This document shows positions 21,086-32,030 of a DNA stretch of 64,000 nt, piece by piece (position 1 is the stretch's first letter; each line of letters begins with the position of its first letter). The stretch spans positions 512,391 to 576,390 of the forward strand of contig MU004203.1 in NCBI GenBank assembly GCA_010093605.1, read 5' to 3'. Position numbers and translations under genes: made by a program. A model generated the notes under the pieces. That model was not told the origin of the DNA and did no database searches. It saw nothing but the letters and a program-made list of their open reading frames with translations. Source of the stretch: Lophium mytilinum (taxonomy: Eukaryota > Ascomycota > Dothideomycetes > Mytilinidiales > Mytilinidiaceae).

Positions 21086-22432
21086 CCTTCAAGTCGACTC
21101 AAGCAATACGTGGCTGAATCGTTGGTGGTATTGCTGAACATGGTTGGATTCGGACGACGGACATTCTCTTCGCAATTCACGATCTTCACTCCTCACACTA
21201 TCCTACAACCGCCTTGCTCTTCTATACTACTCCAGGCTCCAAGGCCCGAACACCCTTATCACGTTGTTAACAGATGGGTTATGTTACTTCCAGCAACCAT
21301 GCTTGTGCCACCTCATCGGCGCCACAGCCCCCTCGTGCGTTCTTCCACATCGACTCGGGCCCACACAAAGGCGCGACATGGCTTTAGCGCCGGAGGCTAA
21401 GCGGGTGGAATGGAATGCATTACTTGTGCTTGTGCACTGGCGCCTACGAATGGGTGCAGACGGGCTTTGTGCGAGGTGTGAGGTGGCATGGATATGTAGA
21501 GAAAATGAGTTGAAAGCAGATTCTACATACTTACGCATGCCTACCCATCCATTGTCAGCACTCCGATCACCATGAATCGTGATGAGTATTCAACGTGACC
21601 TAAACCGTACATGTCATGCCTGGCCTCCCGATACGAGGCGGCTCTGTCTCGAAGGCATATCCATGCTTTGACTGGGTGAAACACGCGACCTTGGCGGTGA
21701 GAGGACGACGAGCTGATAGGATGATGGGATGGAATCATGTCGCACCGGTGAGCGGGCCGTCACGTGGAGGCTTCGGATCAAGCGCCAGTGGTGAAGAGTG
21801 AGAGCAGCTTCCAAGCCTTTCTTCGCCGCAGCTTACCGATACGCCTGCAACGCCTCGCGGATGGTAGGCCGAGCCTTCACCGGAGGCGGGCATGGGCGAG
21901 GGGGCCAGTACAATGCGTGGGGCGTGGCCGTATTGGGGCAGCACCGTCTAGATGGATTTACGACCATGGTTCTGTACTGGTTCTTTGGATGGAAGATGCA
22001 AGCAAAAAGTCTACCATTTTCTAGCAATAGATACTTTGAAGCCTTCCATCAATTAATAGCACTCCCGTGCAAACCGTATCTTGTTTCGGGCTCTGCCGGT
22101 GGACTGCTGCGAGAAGCTCTCTAGGCCGCAGTACATCGCCACGGTTTAGCGGCGGGCGGTCTACGGCTACCGCCCGCCCCGTGCTCGTTGCGTGGCCCAG
22201 TTGTCGACGGTTGCCTGTGAGCTCTCACCGACGCCATCCCCTCCTCTCCAACCCCAACCTCACCACACTTCTCTCCCCTCTCTCTTTCTACTCAACACCA
22301 CGCACTCCTTCCAACAACACCTGCTGCCACCTAGCTGACAGCCTCTCTCGACGAGAGCGTGGAGCCGACCAGACCGCTTGCCCCTCAACTCGAGACGTCA
22401 CTCAGCCAGCCGGGCTGACTCCATTCGCCATC
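21086..22432. other. Noncoding stretch and promoter of the NBR1-like gene
   Basis: About 1.35 kb with no convincing gene. Bases 22200-22400 are strongly pyrimidine-rich, as in many fungal leaders of well-expressed genes, and end at the ATG at 22433. Open frames at 22067-22660 and 22378-23073 overlap the first exons of the NBR1-like gene in other frames and are shadows. Confidence 0.5.
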
Positions 22433-25400
22433 ATGGCCACCAACGTCCCCGTTACCCTCGACACCCTCATCACCATCAAGATTGCTATCCAGGGCAGCAA
22501 CCGCAAGTTCAAGATCCCGCTGAGAGACCTGGGCGCCCACGTCCTGCCCGACAAGGTGCGTTGTCCGCCGTGCTGCCGGCTGTTGCACCAGGCTACGCAA
22601 GCTCTAGGCTGCTGCCCAGCTTCGAGCAAGCTGTGCATCAAGCTCCCCATCATCAACTAAAGCTGACCTGCGTGCCTCTTCTAGCTGCGAGCCCTCCTTG
22701 CCATCCCCGCTGGCCAGGAAGTTGTCTTCGAGCGCTACTCCGACAGTGCCGGCGCCTACATCACTCTCGACTCAGAGAACGCGCAGGTGTACAAGACGCT
22801 ATTCCGTGCCGCCAAAGCGAAGCTCAAGCTGCGTCTGAGGGCCATCATAGTCGCCCAGGACGCCGAGCCGTCCGCGTCCGCACCCGCCCCGGTTCCAGTG
22901 CCCGCGGCTCAGGCTCCGTCGTCCCGCTACAGCCTCGACGCCCCCTCCTTCACCACTCTACCCGGCGTGCCTGCACTGAGCCCGCCGACCGTTGTCCGCT
23001 CGTGTGTCCCGCCGCGTCCCGCTGGAGCATACAACTACAGCCGTATGGCTGCCTTCAACAAGGCCATGAGTGAGATGAACCAGCTCGCGACCCCGCAGCA
23101 GCCTGCTGCCGATAAGGCCGATGCTGAGGGAGAGGCTCCCGTCCCCCGCGCGTTTACCGCTCGCGAGAGTAAGTCCAGTGCCTGTATCGCTATGTGTCCA
23201 TGTTGCTGACTGCTGCCAGACTTCTTCACCAACCTCAACGACATGCCGCGTGCGGCCGATCTTGCGTTCCGCATGAAAGATGCTGCCCCTCCCCCACCGC
23301 CTTCTAATGCCTGCTCCTGGGTTGTATATTGCAACAACTGTGATAACCCGATGGCGAATGAGCATTTCCACTGCAGCATCTGTGACCGCGGAGACTATGA
23401 TCTTTGCGCGTCTTGCGTTGATGCCGGCATCCACTGCCCGGGTGCCGGCCACTGGATGGTTAAGCGCTTTGTGAAGAACGGCACCGTCGTCAACAGCACA
23501 ACCGAGCGCATTGGACCCAAGGCTAAGGTTGAGCCGGAGAACGACATGCCCGGAGCCTTTACCGAGGAGAAAAAGCCAGAGATCGAGGAGCAGGATTTGC
23601 CAACCCGAACCTGCAACTCTTGCGTCAAGGGTAAGGTTGGTCGGACTCGTTATATGCAAACATATCTAACGCTATCTCCAGTGTTCCCCGAGAACGAATT
23701 TGTCACTTGCACTTCCTGCGACGATTACGATCTATGCATGGACTGCCACGTGAGCACGAAGCATGGCCATCACCCTGGCCACGCTTTCAAGGCCGCGACT
23801 CCGGACACTAGCCTTACAGCTCTTGCTGACTTCCTTTGCTCTGAGGGCCGTAATGTTCGGCACGCAGCTGTTTGTGATGGATGCGAGAAGGTATTTACAC
23901 ATATCCTGTCTATATCTGCACTTGCTAACCGAAGCAGTTCATCTACGGTGTCCGCCACAAGTGCCTCAACTGCCCCGACTGGGACTACTGCTCCACTTGC
24001 ATTAAGAGCGCCAAGTTCATCCACCCTCAGCATCGCTTCGTTCCCATCTACGAGCCACTGCCAGAGCCCCGTGCCTCGGTCGTCCGACACTACGGCATCT
24101 ACTGCGATGGACCTCTCTGCAAGGACAAGGAGAGCCAGTCTTACATTGAGGGTGTTCGGTACAAGTGCGCCGTCTGCCACGACACGGACTTCTGTGCCAA
24201 CTGCGAGGCTATCCCTGCGAACCGTCACAACCGCACCCATCCTCTCATCAAGTTCAAGACTCCCGTCCGCAATGTCAGCGTGACTACCATGGGAGAAGAT
24301 AGGAACGGTTCCCCGATGACCACCATGGGTGATCTCCCTGCCAGGCGATCCACTGCGACGGAGACAGTCCCGGTTGCCCCGTCCGCTAACGCCGCAACCC
24401 AGGTACAGACCATCGTTGACATGAAGCCTGTCGAGGCCCGCCAGTCGAAGCCCAAGATCGAAATCAAGGACCTCCTTGCTGAGCCCATTCAGGAGAAGAT
24501 TCGAGTTCAAGACCTTCTCTCCACTCCTCCCCAAGTCGCTGAGCCCGTCGAGGAGAAGGCTTCCCCAGTTCAGGTATCGAGAGCGGAGAGTCCTGTCAGT
24601 GAATTGGCTGCTTACTTCGTTCGTGATACAATCCAGGACGGTACCAAGGTTGCTCCAGGATCTCGTTTCATCCAAGTGTGGACTCTTCGCAATCCCGGCC
24701 CTCGATCTTGGCCAGCTGGCTGCAGCGTTCGCTACGTCGGCGGCGACAACATGCTCAATGTTGACAACAGCCACCCATCCAGCGATTCCGACCTTGCCGA
24801 GGCCACCGAGAGCAACGTTATCGGACGTGCTGTTGAGAAGGGCGAGGAGATCTCTTTCCGCGTCTTGATGAAGGCACCCCAACGTGAGGGCACTCACATC
24901 TCCTACTGGCGACTCAAGGCTCCAAACGGAACACCCTTTGGACACCGCCTCTGGTGCCATATTGATGTTTCAGATGTTGCCACTGCTCCTGCCAGCCCGC
25001 CAACCCTTGCTCCCGTCACCCCCACTCCCATGAGCGCCGCCATCAAGTCGGATTACGAGTTACAGCTGTTCCTTCTCGAGACGCAGAACAAGAAGCGCCT
25101 CGAGGCCGCCCGAAAGGAGGCGTCTGATAAACTTGCCGCTACGGAGCCGATTGCCGCCGACACGCTCAGGGATCGACTGGAAACTCTTCGCACAAGCGCT
25201 GATCTCAATGAGGTCACCAAGATGAGCGTGAATCAGCAGCAGGAGTATGGCACGTCTCTGATGATTCAGGAGGGCGAGAAGAAGATCTGGGCGTTGGTAG
25301 CTAAGTTCCGAGAGGTCAAGCAGGCTCTCGACGCTGCTGCTAATGAATCTGCCGAGAAGGCGGAGCTTGAGAGGCAGCTTGCCTCGATTCAAAGGGGGCT

Positions 25401-25767
25401 TCAAGTGCATACTGCTGCATTGGCCAATAGCCGGGAGGCGATGGCCGGGCTCAAGGCGGAGTCCAAGCCGAAGGAGCAGGAGCCGGAGGCCGCGTCCCCA
25501 CCACAGGAGCCAACTCAGGAACTGCGATCTAAGGGCAGCGTTATGATTTTCCCCCAGCTTCCGAAAGAGTCGCCAGAGTCGAGCACGCACGAAGCTCAGG
25601 CCAAGAACGAGGTTGAGACTGAGGAGAAGGACGCTGAGGAGGGCTCGGAAGAAGACTTCTTTGAGGATGCCGAGAGCGTTGAGATGTTAGAAGGCAGCAG
25701 CGACGACGGCTTCTTGACTGATGAGGAGTATGATATCCTCGATGCTAGCGATGAGGAACAGGTCTAG
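22433..25767 (+). CDS. NBR1-like selective autophagy receptor
   Basis: Five exons: 22433-22555, 22685-23168, 23220-23630, 23682-23890 and 23938-25767, giving 1018 residues; all joins keep frame. Residues 1-90 look like a PB1-type domain. Four ZZ-type zinc fingers follow (about 236-285, 330-378, 400-450 and 465-530), each with CxxC pairs such as CNNCDN and CSICDRGDYDLC. Residues about 630-745 form the NBR1 four-tryptophan (FW) domain, with VWTLRNPGPRSWP and YWRLKAPNGTPFG. A coiled coil (770-900) is next. The acidic C terminus ends with EEYDIL (core Y1007-L1010), a good LC3/Atg8-interacting motif. In fungi with this receptor it carries cargo such as vacuolar hydrolases to autophagosomes or endosomes. 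Two fungi-typical features, several ZZ fingers and a single terminal LIR, are present here. Confidence 0.9.
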
Positions 25768-26329
25768 ACATTTCAGAGTCTAGGGTAGGGGATGACTGGC
25801 CGGCGAATCAACTTGGTGCTGGAAACAGAGATGATCATCTCTGCTTCTGCTCTCTTCCAGCCACCACTCAGAGCCTGGAAGCTATGTAGCACTCACATCT
25901 CTGGCGTTTGCGGTTTTCCGATGTCTGGCTTATTCCCTAACTTGCCTTTCGGGATTGGGGGAGCTTAGGGACAGGGGTTTTGGGATAAGACACTCTTTTG
26001 ACACTACTCCATTAGGCGATCATGGTGCTAGGCTACTGGCGCTTTGGTCGTCTCATCACACATACACACGTTCACTGAGGGGAGGGGGGGGGAGTGGTTA
26101 GGGGAGATGCGAATTGGTTTTCGATTTCCTTATTGATTGAAACTCGAGTAGTTCTTTCTTAGTGGTTGCAATAGGAATTGTTTTGAAATTGACTTGAGAG
26201 TACGTGATCAACAGTGAATGAAAGACGTTAGAAGCGTCTACGGATTACGATGCAAAACGAGGCTGTTTCACCGCTTGTAGTCAAGTAGGAGCATGTGGAG
26301 CAGTGAAGCTAATGCCGGCACTTGCAGCG

Positions 26330-26360
26330 GCTCATGCTCGTGCTCGTGCTCATGCTCGTC
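26330..26360. repeat. Short microsatellite, (GCTCRT)n
   Basis: About five units of GCTCAT/GCTCGT in tandem in noncoding DNA. It is too short to be more than a simple-sequence repeat. Confidence 0.7.
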
Positions 26361-26612
26361 CCCGGACTCGATCCTGCATGTCAACTCGATGTTGCGTGTC
26401 AAGGCGGAGGCGGGACATCAATGGATATGAGGTCATACACCCGTTTGAAGCTAGAAACGTGGCAAGCAGCCCGACGCCGTGAATAGAAAGTTAGTATAGA
26501 TGCTATACCCAGGCACGTCCAGGTTCGCTAGTCTAGAAATATAAATGAAGGGAGTTAGGCGACTACTTTACGGTGGCGAGAACGCGCGTCGTTTAATGAA
26601 TCGCGATAGGGA

Positions 26613-26737
26613 ATAGTGGTGCGTGCTGGGGACATGATAGGCTCACACTTGAAGTGTTGCAACGAATTCTCATAGCCGAGTGTAAAGATAGAACAGCTCT
26701 ATCTCATTCGGATGTTGAAGGGTACCCCAAGCAGTGG
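26613..26737 (-). mobile_element. Possible diverged copy of the 125-base inverted-repeat element
   Basis: The right end, GGGTACCCCAAGCAGTGG, is an almost perfect match to the reverse complement of the family's left end (CCACTGCTTGGGGTAC). If the copy had the usual 125 bases it would start near 26613, where GTGCGTGCTGGGGAC is only a weak partner. The interior does not align clearly with the other copies. It may be a truncated or old copy. Confidence 0.3.
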
Positions 26738-27669
26738 CATACACCCATAACCGCTTCGTCTGGTGTTAGAGTGCCACCTTTTTCATGCCCCCGTGATATG
26801 TCAGGGTCAGCCTCGGTTCGGGGCGTGGCAGAAGCTTGTTTTCAACGACGACCATCCCGCATCTAGACGGGAAGTAAACGGATTGGGTGTGCAGGGCCCC
26901 TGGTGGTGGAAGTGGAGAGGGTGTGGATGGATGAGGCGAAGCGCCGGGAGCGAGTGGGCGCGAGACGGGATGACGTTGCTGAGGAAGACGAGGGTGTGAA
27001 GCTTCGTGTTTGCGAACAGACACTGTGAGTACAGAGCACGAGCTCTGGTCCTGCTCATGGAGCGTGAGGCTTGAGATTTTCTTGCATTTCACGTGCTCTG
27101 TCGTACAAAAGCACAGTACCAAACATCCCTCATCTCCTGCCTCTCTCTCTCTTTCAAGCAAAGCATGACAAGACACCCCACGCTCGAAACAACAAGGCTA
27201 CGCGGCAAGTACCTGACCCAGTTTCATGATAGGACACGCCACGAGGCCATGGCGTCCGCACATCAGTGGGCGAATGGCCGTGGCGCCTGCGCTGGAGATC
27301 AGCTGCCACTTCCCCGTTGGCATTCACGGGGCGGCAGATGGTTGATTCGGTGCCTGCATCTGCCATCAGTACCCATGGTACCTAGGGAGGTAGTAGCCCT
27401 GGAGCTGTAGCCACCTGCCCACCAGCCCAACGTCATGGCCACTGCCAGCACGGCAAGAGCACGCTGAGGCCGCTGTATAACTCAGGCTGTCATCTCTTAC
27501 TTCTAACACACTATACAAACTCCCTCAAACTTCTGCACTTCAACGCACCTTTCTACACTTTCAATCTAGCGATTCCTTTCCTATAGATCCTACAACCGTA
27601 CAGTGCATCTTCGTAGCCGGTCCTCAAATACCCTTCATTCCTACCCCATCGCCGGCATCCGAAGTCGAC

Positions 27670-29254
27670 ATGAATTCCCTCACGCGTATCCCACTGATCA
27701 GGAACCCGAACTACAAGCCGGGAGGCCTGAAGTCGTATGCCTACCTCCTGAACAAATGTGAGTTACCGTGGCTTCTCGGAGCACTGCACAAGATACTTCT
27801 CTTGATGCCCTGGCAGTATCACTGACAATCTCCAGACCAGTTTGCTCCCACCCTCGAAGGCCCCTTCCAGATGGTCAACGAGGTTCTCCAGAGGGGCAAG
27901 ATTCTCGAGCAATTCGGCGTGGACCCTGCGGACCAGGAGAGCTTCGCCCGTGATCTCCAGCAGCTCACCAAGGAAGGAGGCAAGTTCAACTTGAAGAAGC
28001 TCATCGGCGGCAAGGCGAAGGTCAAGCCGCGCCAGCTGGTGAAGAAGGATACCACTACGGGGAAGCCCGGGCTTGTTGGTGCACAGGACCAGCAGAACGA
28101 CTCTGAGTAAGCCCTCAAAGCTGAGTTGAGACTCTAGATTTCTTTCTAACGCAGATGCAGGTATCTTTGCCCCGTGCAAATCGGTACTCCAGCCCAGACC
28201 GTCAACTTAGACTTTGACTCCGGCTCCTCTGATCTCTGGGTACGTTCAACTTCCCCAACTCATCATACACCACCCTCCTAACAAGCTTGCTTAGGTCTGG
28301 TCCACTGAGCTCGACAAGCAAACCCAGGCCTCTGGCGCCAAAACCCACCATATCTTCAATGCCTCCAAGTCCTCGACCTACAAGAAGTCCTCAGGCTCCA
28401 CTTGGAAGATCTCCTACGGCGACGGGTCCTCTGCCTCAGGCATCGTGGGAACCGACAACGTAACCGTAGGCGGCCTAACCATAAAAGCGCAAGCCATCGA
28501 GCTCGCCAACAAACTCTCCACCGAGTTCCAGCAAGGCGCGGGTGACGGCCTCCTCGGCCTCGCCTTCGGCAGCATCAACACTGTCAAGCCGAAGCCCGTC
28601 CAGACCCCCGTAGAGAACATGATCACGCAGCAAGACATCCCCAAGACGGCCGAGCTCTTCACCGTCTACCTCGGCAGCTGGCGCGACGCCGACGAGGACG
28701 ACAAGGGCGAGAGCTTCTACACCTTCGGCTACGTCGACCAGGACATCATCACCAAGAACGGCGGCAAAGCCCCCTACTACACCCCCGTCGACTCCTCGGA
28801 CGGCTTCTGGAAGTTCAACTCTGCGTCGGCTACCGTCAACGGGAAGACCATCGCGCGTGCTGGCAACACCGCCATCGCCGACACGGGCACCACCCTCGCG
28901 CTCGTCGACGACGCGACGTGCAAGGCTATCTATGCGGCCATCCCCGGCGCGGTGTACGACAACACGAACCAGGGCTGGACTTTTCCCACTGGAACGGCGG
29001 CGGCCAAGCTGCCCGTCGTGACGTTTGCGGTCGGCGGGCAACAGTTCGCAGTGCAGAAAGAGGATCTCGCGTTTGCGAGCGTCAGCAGCACGATGGTGTA
29101 TGGGGGCATCCAGTCGAGGGGTGATATGGACTTCGATATCCTTGGTGACACGTTTTTGAAGGGCATTTATGCCATCTTCGATCAGGGGAACACGAGGTTT
29201 GGCGCTGTTGCAAGGATTGAGAAGAATCAGAATGTGTCGGCGCCGCCGCAGTAG
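27670..29254 (+). CDS. Pepsin-type aspartic protease (A1) without visible signal peptide
   Basis: Four exons: 27670-27757, 27836-28106, 28161-28239 and 28295-29254, giving 465 residues. I chose the acceptor at 28160 because it yields [13 protein letters not shown], the usual start of the mature enzyme. The two catalytic aspartates are D139 in [10 protein letters not shown] and D342 in [10 protein letters not shown]; the flap region [10 protein letters not shown] is present. Residues 1-120 resemble a pro-segment ([14 protein letters not shown], then LLNKYQF). What is odd is that the protein starts directly with this pro-segment: no hydrophobic signal peptide precedes it, and no upstream ATG in the leader could supply one. 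Either an upstream exon was missed or this member is not secreted by the classical route. Confidence 0.87.
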
Positions 29255-30134
29255 GTGAGGTGGGCGATTGGGGATGGGGTGGGTGGAGTAGGCGCTTTTA
29301 ATATGGTATGATTGACGAGTATCAACGAACGAAAGGGAATGGGATGGATGGCTGGGTTTCTGGGTCATTGTACTAATGCTTGTATACCTTTCCTGTGGCT
29401 TTGAGAATGGCGAAGGGAGGTAGTCCATGGGCACAACGATATCGAATCCTATATGACTTTGACACAATGGCAAGGCCGTGACAGACCTCATCTCACGTGT
29501 GCGCGCTGACTCACCTCGCTTGCTCTATCACACAGCTTCGGCCTCGCCTCGCGGGACTGGGGAGTGGATCAAATTTCCTATGGCGTGCCACTTGATGAGT
29601 GGGCTCTGTGAGGAACGTCAAAAAGAAAGGTGTGCAATAGTAGTTGGATCAAACTGCATGGCGTAGAATGCAATGTGTGCGGTGGAGGGGTTGGATCAAC
29701 GTACAGCAACCCTCGGCGAGATGCTGATGGCCGTTGTCTCAAGATGACGCGCCGTTCAGTAATTACCAGAAATCATGTTTGTAGTCTATTGAACTATTGA
29801 CGAGAAGGAATAGATGATGAGGATGGACATCAGTGACAATAGGGACGAAAATTGCCCTCATCGTGTGTCTTAGTCGGTCTAGTTTGGCGTCATTTGGAAC
29901 GATGAGTGAGAGCATTGCACGCCAGATGCGTCCAGAGACTCCTCCACGACTCTCACGCCACATGTGGTGATGAAGGGGTTTCTTTGAAACATGCCTCCAA
30001 CACCTCTCTCGTATCCAGCATAGAGCTCTGCAGCTTTTCATAGTTTTGTATTCTAGTTGTAGCTATCAAAAGTGACTTTCACTCGACTCTGCCGTACGCA
30101 CGTGCTTCCCTGTGATGAAGAGCCTCTACTCTTC
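29255..30134. other. Noncoding stretch between convergent genes
   Basis: About 0.9 kb between the 3' ends of the aspartic protease (plus) and the antiporter (minus). Nothing beyond short, domain-free open frames was seen. Confidence 0.5.
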
Positions 30135-31568
30135 TCATACTGACCCATTCTCATACCTCTCATCCACCTCCTCGTCCGAATCTTCATGCACCATCCCCCC
30201 CAGCCCATCTGTCTCGGCCCCAATCAACGGCGCTCTCTCGCCCTCATCCCTCGCTAAATGCCCCACAACACTGATTGCCAGCGTACTCAATCCATGCACC
30301 ATAACACTAGCCAGCACAACCGCACACACGACTGGCCAAACCAGCAGCACCGCCCTCTTCTTCGTTTCCGGGAGATTATGCGGCGGGTGCGGCAGCGGTA
30401 TCGACGCATCCGTCTCCAGCTGCGCCCGCGCTTCCATGACCAAGAACAATGCGCCAACGCCCATCGGCCCAAAGTGGCCGGTGAAGAGGGCCTCGTTAAA
30501 CGTCTTGATAGCTGGCATCCAGCGGTACAGCGCCAAGACGATAGGAAGGCGGCGAAAGACTAGGACGAGCACGATAAGGCCGACCAGTTTGCCAGGCGTA
30601 ATGCCCACCAAGTCGGAGCCAGCGGTGAAGGCGTGCCATGGGATAAGGGCGCCGAAGAAGACGAAAAAGGTGCTGTTGAGGAGAAGGTCAATGACCACTG
30701 GCAAGTTCTTTTCGCGGATGGGCGAGTTGCCAGCGTGGCCGAATCCAACGCCGGCGCCAAATGCTACGAGGAAGTCGTCGACACCGAGGGTGCTGGCGGC
30801 GCCAATGGAGAAGATAGCCAAGAGGAGGTAGAAGACGAGGTAGGATGCTCGGCAGACTATCTTGCGATTGTTTGAGAAGCGAAAGAGGCGGTTGGCGGCA
30901 TGGCCGAGGAATAGGCCGAGGATGATGCCGACTCCGCATTGGTAGAGGATGTGGATTAAAAGCCATTTTTTGAAGATACCGCCAACGGTGGCGCTTGTCA
31001 GGATGCTGATCCCAACGTAGAGGAACGGGAAAGAGACACCGTCGTTGCAGCCGGATTCGGCAGACAGCAGTAGGCGTAGGCGTAGAGGGACTCTTTCGGA
31101 AAATTGGGAATTGGATAGGACGCTGGCTGCGAGCACGGGGTCCGTAGGCGTCAGACATGCGGATATTATCAAAGCCGTGGGAATATCAGTTTCGAAGATC
31201 CAGTAGACGAAGGCAGCGCAAACGATCCATCCAAATGCCATGACTGGTCCGAGCAGCATTGTTAGACTTCTCCAGGTATTCTTAAAGTAGTCGTTTGGTA
31301 GCTCCAGGCCAACGGCGAAGCATTGGATGCCAACGATGAGTCTTGTGATTTCTTGAATCACATCATCCGTGAAGCCCCATTGTTCAGGGCGGAGGACGCC
31401 CGCGCATTTTGGACCAAATAAAATGCCAAATAAAGTTGCTAGAGGCGGTTCAGAGAGGTGCAGTCGATTTCTAATAAATAGAGAAAAGAGCGCATATGTA
31501 AGAAGGAAGATTGGAACGGTGAGATAGGTCAGATGTGGCCCAGAGGGCTCGAGCTGACTCCAAGCCAT
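30135..31568 (-). CDS. Plasma-membrane Na+(K+)/H+ antiporter, Nha1/Sod2 type (CPA1)
   Basis: A single exon of 477 residues. I start at the ATG at 31568 (MAWSQLEP), which matches the usual fungal start; five more codons upstream are open. About twelve hydrophobic segments are visible. Family signatures include LTPTDPVLAASVL and the ion-site stretch SAESGCNDGVSFPF with its Asn-Asp pair. Such antiporters export Na+ or K+ in exchange for protons and support salt tolerance. The C-terminal cytoplasmic tail is short here (about 40 acidic residues ending in EDSDEEVDERYENGSV) compared with yeast Nha1, and nearer to short Sod2-type proteins. The 462 bases upstream to the F-box gene hold the promoter and nothing else I could recognise. 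Confidence 0.9.
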   Translation of the reverse strand: MAWSQLEPSGPHLTYLTVPIFLLTYALFSLFIRNRLHLSEPPLATLFGILFGPKCAGVLRPEQWGFTDDVIQEITRLIVGIQCFAVGLELPNDYFKNTWRSLTMLLGPVMAFGWIVCAAFVYWIFETDIPTALIISACLTPTDPVLAASVLSNSQFSERVPLRLRLLLSAESGCNDGVSFPFLYVGISILTSATVGGIFKKWLLIHILYQCGVGIILGLFLGHAANRLFRFSNNRKIVCRASYLVFYLLLAIFSIGAASTLGVDDFLVAFGAGVGFGHAGNSPIREKNLPVVIDLLLNSTFFVFFGALIPWHAFTAGSDLVGITPGKLVGLIVLVLVFRRLPIVLALYRWMPAIKTFNEALFTGHFGPMGVGALFLVMEARAQLETDASIPLPHPPHNLPETKKRAVLLVWPVVCAVVLASVMVHGLSTLAISVVGHLARDEGERAPLIGAETDGLGGMVHEDSDEEVDERYENGSV

Positions 31569-32030
31569 GATGGAATACTGCAAAGACGAAGTACCAAATC
31601 AGTACAGAACCTGATGCAATGTACTGCAGGGAGGGGGCTTAGGTTGGGTGGAAGCCAAGGTAAGAAGCTGATGGTGGGCGCTAAGACCAAACAATGGATC
31701 GATGACGGAGGCGGAGGCGGGCCGTCCAAAGAACACTAGTATAAGAGACTAGAGCTAAAGCTGAAAGCCATACAAGACTTTCATCTAGATCTTAAGTGAC
31801 TACGCCCGAAGACACCTTTTCTGTTCTTGTTTGAAAGCTTATAAGATTGCGTTCAGTGCGCTCAGTGACTCACAAACCCTCGTTACATGCAGCAACAGGG
31901 ACGTTTGGTAAAAGCCTCAACCTAACTTTTCTCACGATCCTACAGTGTCGAGCAGCCCTTGCTTGAACTGACCGCGAACCGAACGTTGCTGACAGTGGGG
32001 GGAATACGGCTGAGTAGAGACGATCAAGAA

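Larger units (their letters stand above)
25768..27669. other. Long noncoding stretch upstream of the pepsin-type protease
   Basis: About 1.9 kb. It has a G-rich run near 26077-26098, a hexamer-like microsatellite at 26330-26360, and a possible diverged copy of the 125-base element at 26613-26737. Bases 27470-27669 form the promoter and a C/T-rich leader of the aspartic protease, with a TATA-like TATAACT near 27476. No gene was found. Confidence 0.5.

Noticed and set aside
22067-23073. Long plus-strand open frames over the start of the NBR1-like gene
   Set aside because: They overlap the spliced PB1-coding exons in other frames, have biased composition typical of shadows, and show no domain.
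23770-24960. 396-codon minus-strand open frame
   Set aside because: It runs antisense through the ZZ and FW exons of the NBR1-like gene and has no domain; a shadow of GC-rich coding DNA.
28475-29491. 338-codon minus-strand open frame
   Set aside because: Antisense shadow of the aspartic protease exon 4, with Val/Asp/Arg-heavy composition.
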